Below, in pieces: positions 6,539 through 6,819 of a stretch of 6,819 bases of DNA (positions are counted from its first letter, which is position 1; every line of letters starts with the position of its first letter). Origin of the DNA: Bacillota bacterium (GTDB lineage Bacteria > Bacillota > Clostridia > Acetivibrionales > DSM-1351); assembly GCA_023436485.1 (NCBI GenBank), contig JAEZIU010000309.1:1-6819 (forward strand), written 5' to 3'. The notes beneath the pieces are model-generated. The model saw only the letters and a list, made by a program, of their open reading frames with translations. It was not told the origin of the DNA and ran no database searches. Made by a program: the position numbers and the translations under genes.

Positions 6539-6548
6539 AAGGAGGTGA
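6539..6548 (+). promoter_or_regulatory. Orphan perfect Shine-Dalgarno sequence in the leader
   Basis: AAGGAGGTGA is complementary over all ten bases to the 3' end of low-GC Gram-positive 16S rRNA, a better match than any gene's own site in this window. No ATG or TTG lies at translation distance. The nearest frames are a GTG inside the motif itself (6545, 17 codons) and an ATT at 6553 (16 codons), both ending by 6603. It resembles STAB-SD elements, which bind 30S subunits to protect an mRNA 5' region, but a leader peptide with an unusual start is possible. Confidence 0.45.
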
Positions 6549-6559
6549 AAATATTTATT

Positions 6560-6649
6560 CAGTTATTATCAGTATGCCTAAAAATGAAACATTTTTAAAG
6601 TAGGGCGGTTTAAAAGTAGCTTTTTTAAAGTATCTTTTATTAATAACTG
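6560..6649 (+). repeat. Distant inverted repeat, alternative stem A
   Basis: CAGTTATTA (6560-6568) is perfectly complementary to TAATAACTG (6641-6649), nine base pairs enclosing 72 bases. Forming this stem takes the bases needed for the right arm of the hairpin at 6603-6652, so the two are mutually exclusive. Confidence 0.4.
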
Positions 6650-6652
6650 CCT
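6603..6652 (+). repeat. Leader hairpin, alternative stem B
   Basis: GGGCGGTT (6603-6610) pairs with AACTGCCT (6645-6652) including two G-U pairs, and TAAAAG (6611-6616) stacks on it by pairing with CTTTTA (6634-6639) across a 5-base bulge (6640-6644). The GC-rich base stands out in a very AT-rich leader. No T tract follows, so it is not a terminator. It ends 94 bases before the start codon. Confidence 0.5.
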
Positions 6653-6733
6653 TAAAATGCTGGTTAGTGGCTGAATATTGGTGAATAAACCTATAGTCAA
6701 AAGGCCAAATGGTTTTCATGTAAAATAAAAAAT

Positions 6734-6740
6734 AGGAGGT
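6734..6740 (+). promoter_or_regulatory. Ribosome binding site of the cipC-like gene
   Basis: AGGAGGT lies six bases before the ATG at 6747, near-ideal spacing, and fixes the start of the truncated gene at the window edge. Confidence 0.9.
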
Positions 6741-6746
6741 TTACAA

Positions 6747-6819
6747 ATGCGTAAAAAGTCTTTAGCATTTTTGTTAGCACTAACAATGTTGGTGACATTA
6801 TTAGGAGCTCAGCTTACAG
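6747..6819 (+). CDS. cipC: Secreted protein, first 24 codons only; probable cellulosomal scaffoldin
   Basis: Only the N-terminus is in the window. It reads MRKKSLAFLLAL followed by TMLVTLLGAQLT: a basic n-region (RKK) and an unbroken hydrophobic core, a classic Sec signal peptide, with the cleavage site beyond the edge. The protein is therefore exported. From memory the sequence closely resembles the signal peptide of CipC/CipA, the scaffoldin of C. cellulolyticum and C. josui, which heads the cip-cel cluster of cellulosome genes and carries a cellulose-binding module and cohesins. The promoter about 680 bases upstream and the strong ribosome binding site agree with that operon's described architecture. 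No diagnostic domain is visible, so another secreted protein, such as a single glycoside hydrolase or binding protein, cannot be excluded. The signal peptide call is firm; the identity is an inference. Confidence 0.6.
   Translation, partial: MRKKSLAFLLALTMLVTLLGAQLT

Larger units (their letters stand above)
6066..6746 (+). promoter_or_regulatory. Predicted long 5' leader of the cipC-like transcript
   Basis: About 680 very AT-rich bases with no convincing coding frame. From left to right they hold a weak cre-like site (6096-6109), a small ACCTAAGGT palindrome (6169-6177) flanked by TAAGC/GCTTA arms, a perfect orphan Shine-Dalgarno sequence (6539-6548), two alternative pairings that share bases 6645-6649 (below), and the ribosome binding site of the next gene. 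No rho-independent terminator is seen inside, so transcription should reach the coding region. That the leader regulates mRNA stability or translation is inference. I recognise no named riboswitch class. Confidence 0.5.

Noticed and set aside
6687..6742. AAACCT (6687-6692) pairing with AGGTTT (6737-6742) to mask the cipC-like ribosome binding site
   Set aside because: Six pairs across a 44-base loop in AT-rich RNA is within chance expectation.
1..6819. Mobile elements, CRISPR arrays, toxin-antitoxin or defence genes
   Set aside because: No transposase, integrase, repeat-spacer pattern or recognisable defence gene is present; the genes are ordinary clostridial families.

Overview
The window looks like the chromosome of a low-GC, anaerobic Gram-positive bacterium of the Clostridia. 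The DNA is AT-rich, ribosome binding sites are strong AGGAGG types, one gene uses a TTG start, and the proteins (clostridial-type PurB, DUF1540, HutC-type GntR) fit that group. The signal peptide at the right edge and the very long leader before it suggest a mesophilic cellulolytic Clostridium of the Ruminiclostridium cellulolyticum/josui/papyrosolvens type. That last point rests on remembered resemblance, not on a search.

Layout, all genes on the + strand: (1) the 3' part of purB, adenylosuccinate lyase, to 1217; (2) a terminator-like hairpin whose loop holds a perfect HutC-type operator core, then a GntR/HutC regulator (1315-2055); (3) a promoter whose -10 box lies in the loop of a nested inverted repeat, then a membrane-anchored serine hydrolase of the class A beta-lactamase fold (2149-3237), closed by a strong terminator; (4) a DedA-family membrane protein (3367-4008); (5) a short cysteine-rich DUF1540 protein (4112-4273) with a hairpin after it; (6) an APC-superfamily amino acid permease (4363-5718); (7) about 1 kb without a convincing gene (5719-6746), carrying a good sigma-A-type promoter near 6030-6058 and therefore a predicted leader of about 680 nt; (8) the first 24 codons of a secreted protein, probably the cellulosomal scaffoldin CipC/CipA that heads the cip-cel cluster.

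The genes from purB to the permease look like separately transcribed housekeeping or accessory genes, not one pathway: most gaps hold a terminator, a promoter or both. The GntR regulator probably controls itself and may control the serine hydrolase. I see no mobile element, CRISPR array, tRNA or rRNA, and no new multi-gene system. The most interesting stretch is the long leader at the right: it has an orphan, perfect Shine-Dalgarno sequence with no normal start codon, two mutually exclusive base pairings just downstream, and a weak cre-like site near the predicted transcription start.
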